Origin: Lachnospiraceae bacterium
GTDB lineage: Bacteria > Bacillota > Clostridia > Lachnospirales > Lachnospiraceae
DNA: 56,538 nt
Direction of reading: 5' to 3'
NCBI GenBank assembly: GCA_030531435.1
Contig: JAUNNN010000008.1
Coordinates: 1-56,538, forward strand
The notes under the pieces are model-generated. The model was given only the letters and a program-made list of their open reading frames with translations, did no database searches and was not told the origin of the DNA. The position numbers were made by a program, and so were the translations under genes. Positions 10,239 through 17,264 of this stretch are shown here, piece after piece. Within the stretch, counting starts at the first letter, position 1, and each line of letters opens with the position of its first letter.

Positions 10239-10241
10239 TTT

Positions 10242-11594
10242 ATGAAAGATAAGAACAGGCTTTTAACAATAATATTTATAGCCATAATTGCTATAGGAAT
10301 ATTTATAAAGCTCTACTACATTCACTATACACCTACATGGGTAAGGCAACATGATGTAATAGGCTTTGGCGCAGAAGAGGGCCATGCAGCATACATTGAA
10401 TATCTGCTAAATAACAGGGCTTTGCCGGATTTTGACCCAAGGAGTCGATGGGGATTTTTCCAGCCTCCACTGCATCATATTATAAGTGCAATTACACTCT
10501 TTATATCAGGATGTCTTGGTTTTTCTGAAGGTCAGAGTCAGGAAAATATACAGATAATTACAGCACTGTATATGATAGGAGTACTGATATTATCAGCGGG
10601 TATTTATAAGAGGTTTTCAGAAAATGCTGAAGATAAGAAAATAGGCCCTATCGTGGCTATGCTTATTATTGCAGTACATCCTATGTTTACGATAATGGCA
10701 GGAAGTATAAATAATGATGCACTTGCATTATTTCTATCAGTACTTGCGTTGTATTTTGCCATTAGATGGTATGAGAATCCTTCAATAATTAAAATTATTC
10801 CAGTTGCGCTATCCATTGGATTTGCTATGACAGCAAAGCTTACAGGTGGACTCGTTGCAGTGCCTATTGGGATTTTAATGCTGATTAAATTGGTTGAAGG
10901 TGTAAAAGAGCTTCCTGGATTTAAGGGTTCAAAACTATCAAAGATTATTTTTCAGTATGCGATATTTGCTGTAATTGTATTTCCAATTGGATTATGGTGG
11001 AGCATTAGAAACATAATTAAATGGGACATGCCGATTAATTATATTCCGCCAGTTGGAGAACAGCTTCCTGAAGATATTTCATTATTTAGGCGGATATTTG
11101 ATTTTAAACTTAGTGGCGTATACCCAGCAATTGAAGGTAAAAATGCGGGCTATAGCGAGTTTAATGTAATTATTTCTATTATTAAGACTTCTCTTTTTGG
11201 AGAGTGGGATTTTTCTGAAGTATCACATAAGTTAACGCTATTATCGTGGGGACTATTTGTGTTTGCTATAGTGCTTGCAGTTATTGGATTAATTGCAACA
11301 GTATACATGACATTTAGTAAAAATAGTGGGCTTATGCTAGAGGCAAGGGTTGTTTTATTTGGTACATGGATTACATACCTTATGGCGTACCTTTCATTCG
11401 CCCTTGGATATAATAATTTTAGCGCAGAAGATTTCAGATATGCTGCAATATGCATAGTATGTGAAGGAATATATACAGGTTTATTTTACGAGAGAATTTC
11501 ATCGAAAGTATTTAAACGAATTATAATAGGCGGTTCAACAATATTTGCACTATTATCCGTAATGGTGTACTTTATTATTGGGTTAAAGGCATAA
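10242..11594 (+). CDS. GT-C (GT39/PMT-like) membrane glycosyltransferase
   Basis: Polytopic membrane protein of 450 residues with about 10 TM segments. It looks like a dolichyl/undecaprenyl-phosphate-sugar glycosyltransferase of the PMT/ArnT type. The first extracytoplasmic loop carries acidic residues in GFGAEEGHAAYIEYLL and a WGFFQPPLHHII motif, matching the D/E and P-P-L-x-x signature of that superfamily. Such enzymes transfer a sugar from a polyprenyl phosphate to protein or lipid outside the membrane; the acceptor here cannot be read. Start three bases after the preceding stop suggests coupled translation. Confidence 0.75.
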   Translation: MKDKNRLLTIIFIAIIAIGIFIKLYYIHYTPTWVRQHDVIGFGAEEGHAAYIEYLLNNRALPDFDPRSRWGFFQPPLHHIISAITLFISGCLGFSEGQSQENIQIITALYMIGVLILSAGIYKRFSENAEDKKIGPIVAMLIIAVHPMFTIMAGSINNDALALFLSVLALYFAIRWYENPSIIKIIPVALSIGFAMTAKLTGGLVAVPIGILMLIKLVEGVKELPGFKGSKLSKIIFQYAIFAVIVFPIGLWWSIRNIIKWDMPINYIPPVGEQLPEDISLFRRIFDFKLSGVYPAIEGKNAGYSEFNVIISIIKTSLFGEWDFSEVSHKLTLLSWGLFVFAIVLAVIGLIATVYMTFSKNSGLMLEARVVLFGTWITYLMAYLSFALGYNNFSAEDFRYAAICIVCEGIYTGLFYERISSKVFKRIIIGGSTIFALLSVMVYFIIGLKA

Positions 11595-11614
11595 AAAATA
11601 AAGGTAGGTATGTT

Positions 11615-12454
11615 ATGGGGATTTTGTCAGGATTAGCAGATTTAGGCCTTGAGAAGCTTGCAGGGGCTGAACTCTATGCTAAGGAGGAGAGTAAGGTTGA
11701 AAAAGCAGAGCCAGTTAAAGAGGCTCCAAAACCTGTAGAAGAAGCAGATTTTCTTTTTGAAAAAACGTATGAATGTCCTGTTTGCGGTAAAGCATTCAAG
11801 GAGTCTACTGTTAAAACAGGAAAGGCAAGACTTGTAAAGCAGGATCCAGATCTTCGTCCAGTATTTAATGGAATTGATACATTAAAGTATGATGTTGTTT
11901 CATGTCCACATTGCGCATATACAGCTGTTTCAAAGTATTATGGTGCTATTGCAGCTCCACAGGCGAAGCTAGTAAAAGATAACATTAGTAGAAATGTTGT
12001 AAGATTTGAAAGAAATAAAATCGTATCATATGATGAAGCAATTTACCGTTTCAGACTTGCTATTGCAAACTGTATTGTAAAGAAAGCTAAGGATTCTGAA
12101 AAGGCATATACATGTTTAAGAATGGCATGGGTAGTTAGAGGTAAGAGAGAAACTCTTGATCCACAGACAGAAGATTTCGAAGATGTTCGTTCAGAATTAA
12201 TTGATGATGAAGCGGAACTTCTACATAATGCATTAGAGGGATTTATTTCAGCAAGACAAAGTGAGACATTCCCAATTGCAGGAATGGATGAGATAACCCT
12301 TGATTACCTTTTAGCAGTGTTATTCCTTAAGGAACAGGATGTTGATAATGCAGCGAAGCTTATCGCAAGTATTTTATCCTCAAAATCTGCAAACAGCCGA
12401 ATGAAAGATAAAGCAAGAGAGCTAAAAGAAAAGATTTTAGCAATGAGAAAATAG
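11615..12454 (+). CDS. DUF2225 protein
   Basis: A 279-residue protein of the DUF2225 family. The family's paired cysteine knuckles are present: CPVCGKAF (about residue 53) and CPHCAYTA (about 95), with the linking segment QDPDLRPVFNGIDTLKYDVVS. Behind them is an all-helical, TPR-like domain to the end. An acidic/proline linker separates a short amphipathic N-terminus from the zinc region. No signal peptide. Function unknown in the literature I know; cytoplasmic metal-binding is inferred. AAAGGTAGG precedes the ATG. A second ATG at 11610 is out of frame. Confidence 0.85.
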   Translation: MGILSGLADLGLEKLAGAELYAKEESKVEKAEPVKEAPKPVEEADFLFEKTYECPVCGKAFKESTVKTGKARLVKQDPDLRPVFNGIDTLKYDVVSCPHCAYTAVSKYYGAIAAPQAKLVKDNISRNVVRFERNKIVSYDEAIYRFRLAIANCIVKKAKDSEKAYTCLRMAWVVRGKRETLDPQTEDFEDVRSELIDDEAELLHNALEGFISARQSETFPIAGMDEITLDYLLAVLFLKEQDVDNAAKLIASILSSKSANSRMKDKARELKEKILAMRK

Positions 12455-12463
12455 TAAGGAATG

Positions 12464-12492
12464 GGGCTTGTTTTAACAGGCCCTATATTTTT
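12464..12492 (+). terminator. Terminator-like hairpin directly before parvulin gene
   Basis: An 8-bp stem (12464-12471 with 12476-12483, one G-T pair), TTTA loop, then TATATTTTT. The next start codon begins right after the T tract. It may end part of the transcription, or fold to bring AAGGA (12456-12460) near the ATG at 12493. Confidence 0.6.
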
Positions 12493-13527
12493 ATGAAGAG
12501 ATTACATTTATTTATTATTTTAATTTTAATATTGGTAAGCTTCAGTGGTTGCAAGAAAAAGACACAGGTTGTGCTTACTACAAATTTTAATGAGTCAGAA
12601 GTTTTTAGAATCGAAGATGAAGTATGTACTTTACCTGAAATACTTGTATACATTGTAAATAACGAAAACCAGTACAGTGAGGTATTTGGTGAGAGAATAT
12701 GGGATGTGCCATATTATGGTGGTACCGTTGAAAGCCAGTACAAAGAGTCGGTTTTAGCAAGGCTTGCCCAGATTAAGGTAATGAAACTATTTGCAAAGAG
12801 TCATGGCATTGATTTATCCAATGAAGAATTAAGCCTTTGTAAGAGTGCGGCTAAAAGCTATATCGATTCATTAAGTAATGAAGAAATTTCATATATGGGT
12901 GTAACTGAAGAACTCATTGAAGAGATGTACTATGAGTATGCTCTTGCAAATAAAGTATATGAAGTGGTAACGGATGAAATTAACCCTGAAATAAGTGATG
13001 ACGAAGCAAGAAGCGTTACAGTAAAATCTCTTTTGATTAAGACTTATGTAAGTGATGCAAATGGAAATAAAATCCCTTTTAATGAGTCCGAAAAACAGGA
13101 CGCATATAATAGAGCATATTCCATAATGCTTAAGATAAAAGAAGGCACTGAGTTCGATGTATTAGCAGCTGATTACAATGAAGATACTAAGAGTGTATAC
13201 AGCTTCGGAAGAGGTGTGATGCCAAAGAATATAGAGGAAGCTGCATATAATTTATCTGAAGGTCAGGTTAGTGAAATTATTGAGACTGAGTATGGATATC
13301 ATATTTTAAAATGTGTAAGTAATTTTGATGAGGAGCAGACAGACCTTAATAAAGAGGTAATTGTTAAGTCAAGAAAAGAGGAAGCATTTAAGGAAACTTA
13401 CGATAATTTTGTAGAGACATTAACATCAAATTTAAATGAAGACCTTTGGAATAGTATTGATTACAATAAAACTGAGGGTATACATACTACTTCATTCTTT
13501 GCAGTATATGATAATTATTTTGGGTAG
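12493..13527 (+). CDS. Parvulin-type peptidyl-prolyl isomerase lipoprotein (PrsA/SurA-like)
   Basis: Extracytoplasmic folding factor, 344 residues. It begins with a short lipoprotein signal ending in the lipobox FSGC with acylation predicted at Cys20. A SurA-N/PrsA-like helical chaperone domain spans about 40-165. A rotamase (PpiC) domain spans about 180-280, with landmarks VKSLLIKTY, DVLAADYNED, FGRGVMPKN and YGYHILKCV. A C-terminal helix returns to the N-domain as in the family. It should help secreted proteins fold at the membrane surface. The ribosome site is separated from the ATG by a hairpin (see the terminator entry). Confidence 0.9.
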   Translation: MKRLHLFIILILILVSFSGCKKKTQVVLTTNFNESEVFRIEDEVCTLPEILVYIVNNENQYSEVFGERIWDVPYYGGTVESQYKESVLARLAQIKVMKLFAKSHGIDLSNEELSLCKSAAKSYIDSLSNEEISYMGVTEELIEEMYYEYALANKVYEVVTDEINPEISDDEARSVTVKSLLIKTYVSDANGNKIPFNESEKQDAYNRAYSIMLKIKEGTEFDVLAADYNEDTKSVYSFGRGVMPKNIEEAAYNLSEGQVSEIIETEYGYHILKCVSNFDEEQTDLNKEVIVKSRKEEAFKETYDNFVETLTSNLNEDLWNSIDYNKTEGIHTTSFFAVYDNYFG

Positions 13528-13530
13528 ATA

Positions 13531-14307
13531 ATGATGAAAAAAATAAGCAAAGTATCAGTAATGCACTATGTAAAGCTTATTTACAGATCATTAATATTTT
13601 TACTAGCGTTATACTGGTACATCTTTCATAAAAGTAATAATATAAGTATTTCAGTTAGGAATGTAACAATAAATGGAAAAGTTGACTGGTTTGTATATGT
13701 CATTGATGTCATATATGTGATAGAGATGATATTAAGACTGTTTCCATCAAGTTTTGAAAGCCCTGGATGCCAGAAGGTTTTTCGAAAAAACTATATCCCA
13801 ACAGGTGATACAAATATTGAAATGCATGATAATCATGCAACAGTAATTGTTGCTCTAATATGGATTGTGCTGAATGGGTTTATAGGCGGATTATACATGC
13901 TTGATATTATAGATGAAGGTATATTATGGCTTGTATGTCTTTTCTATGGTGTATGCGATATGATTTGCATTTTATTTTTCTGCCCATTCCAGACATGGTT
14001 TTTGAAAAATAAATGCTGTACATTATGCAGAATTTATAACTGGGATTTTGCCATGATGTTTACACCACTTTTCTTTATACCAAGTATAGGGACATGGTCT
14101 ATACTCCTTATCGCACTTGTAATCCTTATTAAATGGGAACTAACAGTTTGGAAATATCCCGAGCAGTTTAGCGAGAATACAAATGAATTCATACACTGTA
14201 AAAACTGCAATGAAAAGTTGTGTATGCATAAAAAACAACTTAACACGTTCCGTGCAACTTTAAATGAGTTGGCTGCAGAACAGATTAAGAGGATTTTGAA
14301 GAAATAG
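13531..14307 (+). CDS. Polytopic membrane protein, unknown
   Basis: Not recognised. 258 residues with about five hydrophobic segments (about 13-32, 55-72, 105-125, 130-155, 170-200) and a cysteine-rich region: CCTLC near residue 170 and CKNCNEKLC near 230, the latter in a hydrophilic tail. Four closely spaced cysteines could bind a metal or be redox active. It begins three bases after the parvulin gene and is followed by a strong terminator, so it closes the 5.8-14.3 kb gene run. Either of two consecutive ATGs may be the start. Confidence 0.65.
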   Translation: MMKKISKVSVMHYVKLIYRSLIFLLALYWYIFHKSNNISISVRNVTINGKVDWFVYVIDVIYVIEMILRLFPSSFESPGCQKVFRKNYIPTGDTNIEMHDNHATVIVALIWIVLNGFIGGLYMLDIIDEGILWLVCLFYGVCDMICILFFCPFQTWFLKNKCCTLCRIYNWDFAMMFTPLFFIPSIGTWSILLIALVILIKWELTVWKYPEQFSENTNEFIHCKNCNEKLCMHKKQLNTFRATLNELAAEQIKRILKK

Positions 14308-14363
14308 AATATATTTATTCCAATAGAATATATTGATACTAGCAATAGTTTGTATTGCTTTAC

Positions 14364-14402
14364 AATGCCTGAAATCTTATAATGATTTCAGGCATTTATT
14401 TT
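14364..14402 (+). terminator. Intrinsic terminator ending the 5.8-14.3 kb gene run
   Basis: A perfect 13-bp stem (14364-14376 with 14384-14396) with a 7-base loop followed by TTATTTT. Confidence 0.88.
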
Positions 14403-14482
14403 ACATATCAAATGTACAGTTCTAATATCTGTAATCATATCTGTTTGTTGTAGAAATTCATGCTTAAGTTTCATATCGTTTA

Positions 14483-14529
14483 TGCAGGATTTCACAATTA
14501 ACAGGTGGAACTTATTTGTGATTCCTGCA
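14483..14529 (+). promoter_or_regulatory. Leader hairpin upstream of Rpn nuclease gene
   Basis: Inverted repeat: TGCAGGA (14483-14489) pairs with TCCTGCA (14523-14529) and TCACAA (14492-14497) with TTGTGA (14516-14521), leaving an 18-base loop. It ends 8 bases before the AAAGGAGG ribosome site of the gene at 14551. Could affect translation or be an element end; nothing decides between these. Confidence 0.45.
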
Positions 14530-14550
14530 CATGTCTAAAGGAGGAACCAA

Positions 14551-15453
14551 ATGAGTAATCGAGAGTACAAAAGTGATGTTTTTAGTATGCTAATGGAGTA
14601 TCCAGAGTATGCACTGGATGTCTATAAGGCACTAGGTGGCAGAAGTGATGCTAAACCATCAATGGTAGAGATTAAAACCTTAGAAAAAGGTATATCTTTA
14701 TCAGTAAGAAATGATGCAGCATTTATTATTGATACAGAGCTTAGTCTCTATGAGCATCAGTCAACATATAATCCGAATATGCCACTTAGATCTCTGATAT
14801 ATTTAGCAGAGATACTAAAACCAATGGTAAAAAATAAAGACTTATACAGTAAAAAACTGATTAAGATACCAAAACCTAAATTCGTTGTATTTTATAACGG
14901 AGAGGATGATAGGCCAGAAAAAGAGATACAAAAACTCTCAACAGCATATAGTCATGCAGGTGATAGCAAAGATAGTATAGAGTTGACTTGTACTGTATAT
15001 AACATTAATCCAGATAAGAATAATGACCTAAAGAAATTATCCTATGTTCTTGACGGATACATGACACTTGTAAATAAAGTAAGAGAACTAAAAAGTGCAG
15101 ATAAGGACTATGATAGAGAAAATGAAGACGTTGTAAAGGAAGCAGTTGAGTATTGTATAGATAATCACATCTTGGAAGAGTTCTTTAGGGAACGAGGAAG
15201 TGAGGTAGTAAAGAATATGACAATAGATATGACATTTGAAACAAGGCAAAAACTATTTACAAAAGAAGCTTATGAAGATGGTAAAGCAGAAGGAATAGAA
15301 GAGGGCAAAGCATTAGGAAAAACAGAAGGCAAGGCAGAAGGTAAAGCAATGCTTTTAAAGGCGATGCTTAAAGATGGAACGATTACAATAGAAAAAGCCG
15401 CCGAATATGCCGAAATGCCAGTTGACGAACTAAAAAGACTTATTGAAGAATAA
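14551..15453 (+). CDS. Rpn-family PD-(D/E)XK nuclease (recombination-promoting nuclease/putative transposase)
   Basis: A 300-residue member of the Rpn/YhgA-like family, DNA endonucleases linked in E. coli to RecA-independent recombination and phage defence. The nuclease core shows a D55 in VRNDAAFII followed by E63 and the diagnostic YEHQS (67-71), as in E. coli RpnA (LIEHQS). The C-terminal third carries a degenerate repeat (about 258-285) of EGK/AEG units, then a short helical tail ending KRLIEE; this repeat region is a family hallmark. An excellent AAAGGAGG precedes the ATG. An in-frame ATG at 15217 could start a separate C-terminal product of 78 residues (see findings). No inverted repeats, target duplication or second transposase gene mark an insertion sequence. 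Confidence 0.85.
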   Translation: MSNREYKSDVFSMLMEYPEYALDVYKALGGRSDAKPSMVEIKTLEKGISLSVRNDAAFIIDTELSLYEHQSTYNPNMPLRSLIYLAEILKPMVKNKDLYSKKLIKIPKPKFVVFYNGEDDRPEKEIQKLSTAYSHAGDSKDSIELTCTVYNINPDKNNDLKKLSYVLDGYMTLVNKVRELKSADKDYDRENEDVVKEAVEYCIDNHILEEFFRERGSEVVKNMTIDMTFETRQKLFTKEAYEDGKAEGIEEGKALGKTEGKAEGKAMLLKAMLKDGTITIEKAAEYAEMPVDELKRLIEE

Positions 15454-15494
15454 GTGCCTTATGCGTTTGAATTACTAACGACAAAATAGAAGTA

Positions 15495-15523
15495 TTGCTG
15501 AAATAACCTGGCTGTGATATGAT
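15495..15523 (+). promoter_or_regulatory. Promoter of the LacI-type regulator gene
   Basis: TTGCTG (15495-15500), 17-base spacer, TATGAT (15518-15523) with an extended TG before the -10. Predicted transcription start near 15530. Confidence 0.6.
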
Positions 15524-15530
15524 TATCGCG

Positions 15531-15540
15531 TAAACGTTTA
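15531..15540 (+). promoter_or_regulatory. LacI-family operator palindrome (auto-regulation)
   Basis: TAAACGTTTA is a perfect 10-bp palindrome with the central CG typical of LacI/CcpA-family operators. It lies at the predicted start of transcription, 26 bases before the regulator's start codon, which fits auto-repression. Confidence 0.6.
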
Positions 15541-15565
15541 AGTTCACATTTACAGGGTATTTCTT

Positions 15566-16582
15566 ATGGTAACAATGCGCGATATTGCTGACCGATATGG
15601 GGTGTCGGTAGCAACAGTTAGTAAGGCTCTTAATGACCAGAAGGACATTGGGAGAAAGACGAAAGAAGAGATTCAAAAAATAGCAAAGGAAATGGGCTAT
15701 GCTCCTAATGCTGCAGCAAAGGAGCTTAAGACTAACAGGACACATAATATTGGTGTGCTGTTTGTTGATGAAGGTCACAATGGACTGACTCATAATTATT
15801 TCGCCCATGTGCTTGACAGTTTTAAAAATAAAGCTGAGAAAAGCGGATATTCCATTGCGTTTATTAATAGCTGCAAGGAAAGCAAAGGCAGACTTTCATA
15901 TCTAAATCAGTGTAGATCACGAGGCTTTGACGGGGTCGTTATTGCCTGCGTTGATTATCAGGACGAAGAAGTAATAGAGTTATTACGAAGTGAAATTCCC
16001 GTAGTTACAATTGACTATGTATTTAATGATACAATAAATGTTATTTCTGATAACAATACTGGAATGAAGGAATTGGTTCAGTATATTATCAGTAAAGGTC
16101 ATAAAAAAATCGCATACATACATGGTGAAGGCTCATCACCTGTTACAAGAAGTAGACTCTTGTCATTTAAGAAAACATGTGAAGATAATGGTGTAAGCGT
16201 TCCAAGGGAATACGTATGTGAGGCGACATTTAGAGATGTTGCTAAGGCTTATAAGCAAACAGAAGAATTATTACAGTTAGAAAATCCACCATCTTGTATT
16301 ATATATCCAGATGATTTTGCTGCTTTTGGAGGAATAAATGCCATAAATGATAATGGCTTAAGAATTCCAGAAGATATCTCTGTTGCCGGATATGATGGAG
16401 TGGAGCTTGGACAGTGCTATAAGCCACAGCTTACGACTATAATACAGGATACTGAAAAAATCGGTGGTGAAGCCGCAGCAAGACTTATTGAACAAATAGA
16501 AAAGCCCGAAACTTCTCTTATTGAGGTAGTAGTTGTTAGGGGAAAAGTTTTCGAAGGTGGATCAGTTGGTACTTATATTTAG
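15566..16582 (+). CDS. LacI-family transcriptional regulator
   Basis: A 338-residue repressor of the LacI/GalR family. The N-terminal helix-turn-helix and hinge are clear (MRDIADRYGVSVATVSKALN, then GYAPNAAAKELKTNRTHNIGV), followed by a periplasmic-binding-protein-like sugar-sensing domain with IPVVTIDYV, GHKKIAYIHG, PPSCIIYPDDFAAFGG and ISVAGYDG. The annotated ATG and a second in-frame ATG nine bases later both lack a clear ribosome site; the second would place MRDIA at the very start as in many relatives. No sugar transporter or glycosidase gene adjoins it, so the ligand and remote targets are unknown. A palindromic operator overlaps its own promoter. Confidence 0.92.
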   Translation: MVTMRDIADRYGVSVATVSKALNDQKDIGRKTKEEIQKIAKEMGYAPNAAAKELKTNRTHNIGVLFVDEGHNGLTHNYFAHVLDSFKNKAEKSGYSIAFINSCKESKGRLSYLNQCRSRGFDGVVIACVDYQDEEVIELLRSEIPVVTIDYVFNDTINVISDNNTGMKELVQYIISKGHKKIAYIHGEGSSPVTRSRLLSFKKTCEDNGVSVPREYVCEATFRDVAKAYKQTEELLQLENPPSCIIYPDDFAAFGGINAINDNGLRIPEDISVAGYDGVELGQCYKPQLTTIIQDTEKIGGEAAARLIEQIEKPETSLIEVVVVRGKVFEGGSVGTYI

Positions 16583-16636
16583 CTTGAAAAAGGAGTATAA
16601 TGTATCCAATATGAACTTGTGAAAGGAGATTTCGAC

Positions 16637-17062
16637 ATGGGAAAAATCACAAAGTTATTAACAGTGGCAACTATTGCAGGTGCAGCAGGTGCAGGAGTTT
16701 ACTATTATTTAAATAAAAAAGATCAGGAAGTTGTAGTTGGTGATGAAGCAGATGATACTTTTTCAGAAGCTACAAAAGATGTAAAAGATTTCTTCAACGA
16801 AAAGAAGGAAGCTATTGTTAACAGTAGAGAATATGTTCAGCTTAATAAGACAGCAAAAGATGCTAAGGACGTACTTACAAAGGCTGTAAAAGAGGCAGCA
16901 GTTGTGATTAATGAAAAGATTGCTGAAGCAAAGGACGGAGTTGGCGTTGTAGCTGACGATGACAAAGAAAAAGCAGAAGACTTTGCTTTCGAAGAGTTTG
17001 AAGAGGCTACAGAGGAAGCATGCGAAGCTGAAAATACAGAAAAAGAAGCAACAGAAGAATAA
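16637..17062 (+). CDS. Small membrane-anchored acidic protein (YtxH-like)
   Basis: A 141-residue protein. A lysine-flanked hydrophobic helix at about 5-27 (LLTVATIAGAAGAGVYYYL) anchors it, followed by an amphipathic helical region (about 40-100) and an acidic, glutamate/alanine-rich C-terminal tail. The general plan resembles YtxH/general-stress membrane-anchored proteins, but sequence identity to that family cannot be shown here. The ATG at 16637 is preceded by AAAGGAG; the frame extends six codons upstream without support. A TATAAT at 16596-16601 may be its -10, without a convincing -35. A strong terminator follows. Confidence 0.7.
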   Translation: MGKITKLLTVATIAGAAGAGVYYYLNKKDQEVVVGDEADDTFSEATKDVKDFFNEKKEAIVNSREYVQLNKTAKDAKDVLTKAVKEAAVVINEKIAEAKDGVGVVADDDKEKAEDFAFEEFEEATEEACEAENTEKEATEE

Positions 17063-17068
17063 TAATTT

Positions 17069-17096
17069 CCCCGGTACAATGTATCGGGGATTTTTT
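17069..17096 (+). terminator. Intrinsic terminator
   Basis: A 9-bp GC-rich stem (CCCCGGTAC with GTATCGGGG, 17069-17089), AAT loop, then A and six T. It closes the unit of the small acidic protein. Confidence 0.9.
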
Positions 17097-17110
17097 ATGC
17101 CCTCACGTTG

Positions 17111-17137
17111 TTAGCACTCTTTTATATTGAGTGCTAA
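17111..17137 (+). promoter_or_regulatory. CIRCE element (HrcA operator)
   Basis: TTAGCACTC (17111-17119), nine-base spacer, GAGTGCTAA (17129-17137): an exact match to the CIRCE inverted repeat bound by the heat-shock repressor HrcA. It lies just upstream of the htpG promoter. Confidence 0.95.
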
Positions 17138-17144
17138 AAATTCC

Positions 17145-17173
17145 TTGACTTTGATTTTTATAGGTATTAAAAT
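17145..17173 (+). promoter_or_regulatory. htpG promoter
   Basis: TTGACT (17145-17150), 17-base spacer, TAAAAT (17168-17173). The CIRCE element ends seven bases before the -35, so HrcA binding would block RNA polymerase. The 5' leader is about 85 bases. Confidence 0.7.
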
Positions 17174-17264
17174 TGTCATGTAGCGTTAAAAACGCCATAA
17201 ACTATTGTAAAAATAAAGTGCACACAGTGTACTTTTCATTAATAAAAGTAAAGGAGTTGATATT

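Noticed and set aside
14308-15565. Insertion sequence around the Rpn gene
   Set aside because: No terminal inverted repeats, target-site duplication or DDE transposase; the flanking hairpin is upstream only.
16584-16601. Complete promoter for the small acidic protein gene
   Set aside because: TATAAT is present at 16596-16601, but TTGAAA at 16584 is only six bases before it and no hexamer occurs at a proper distance.
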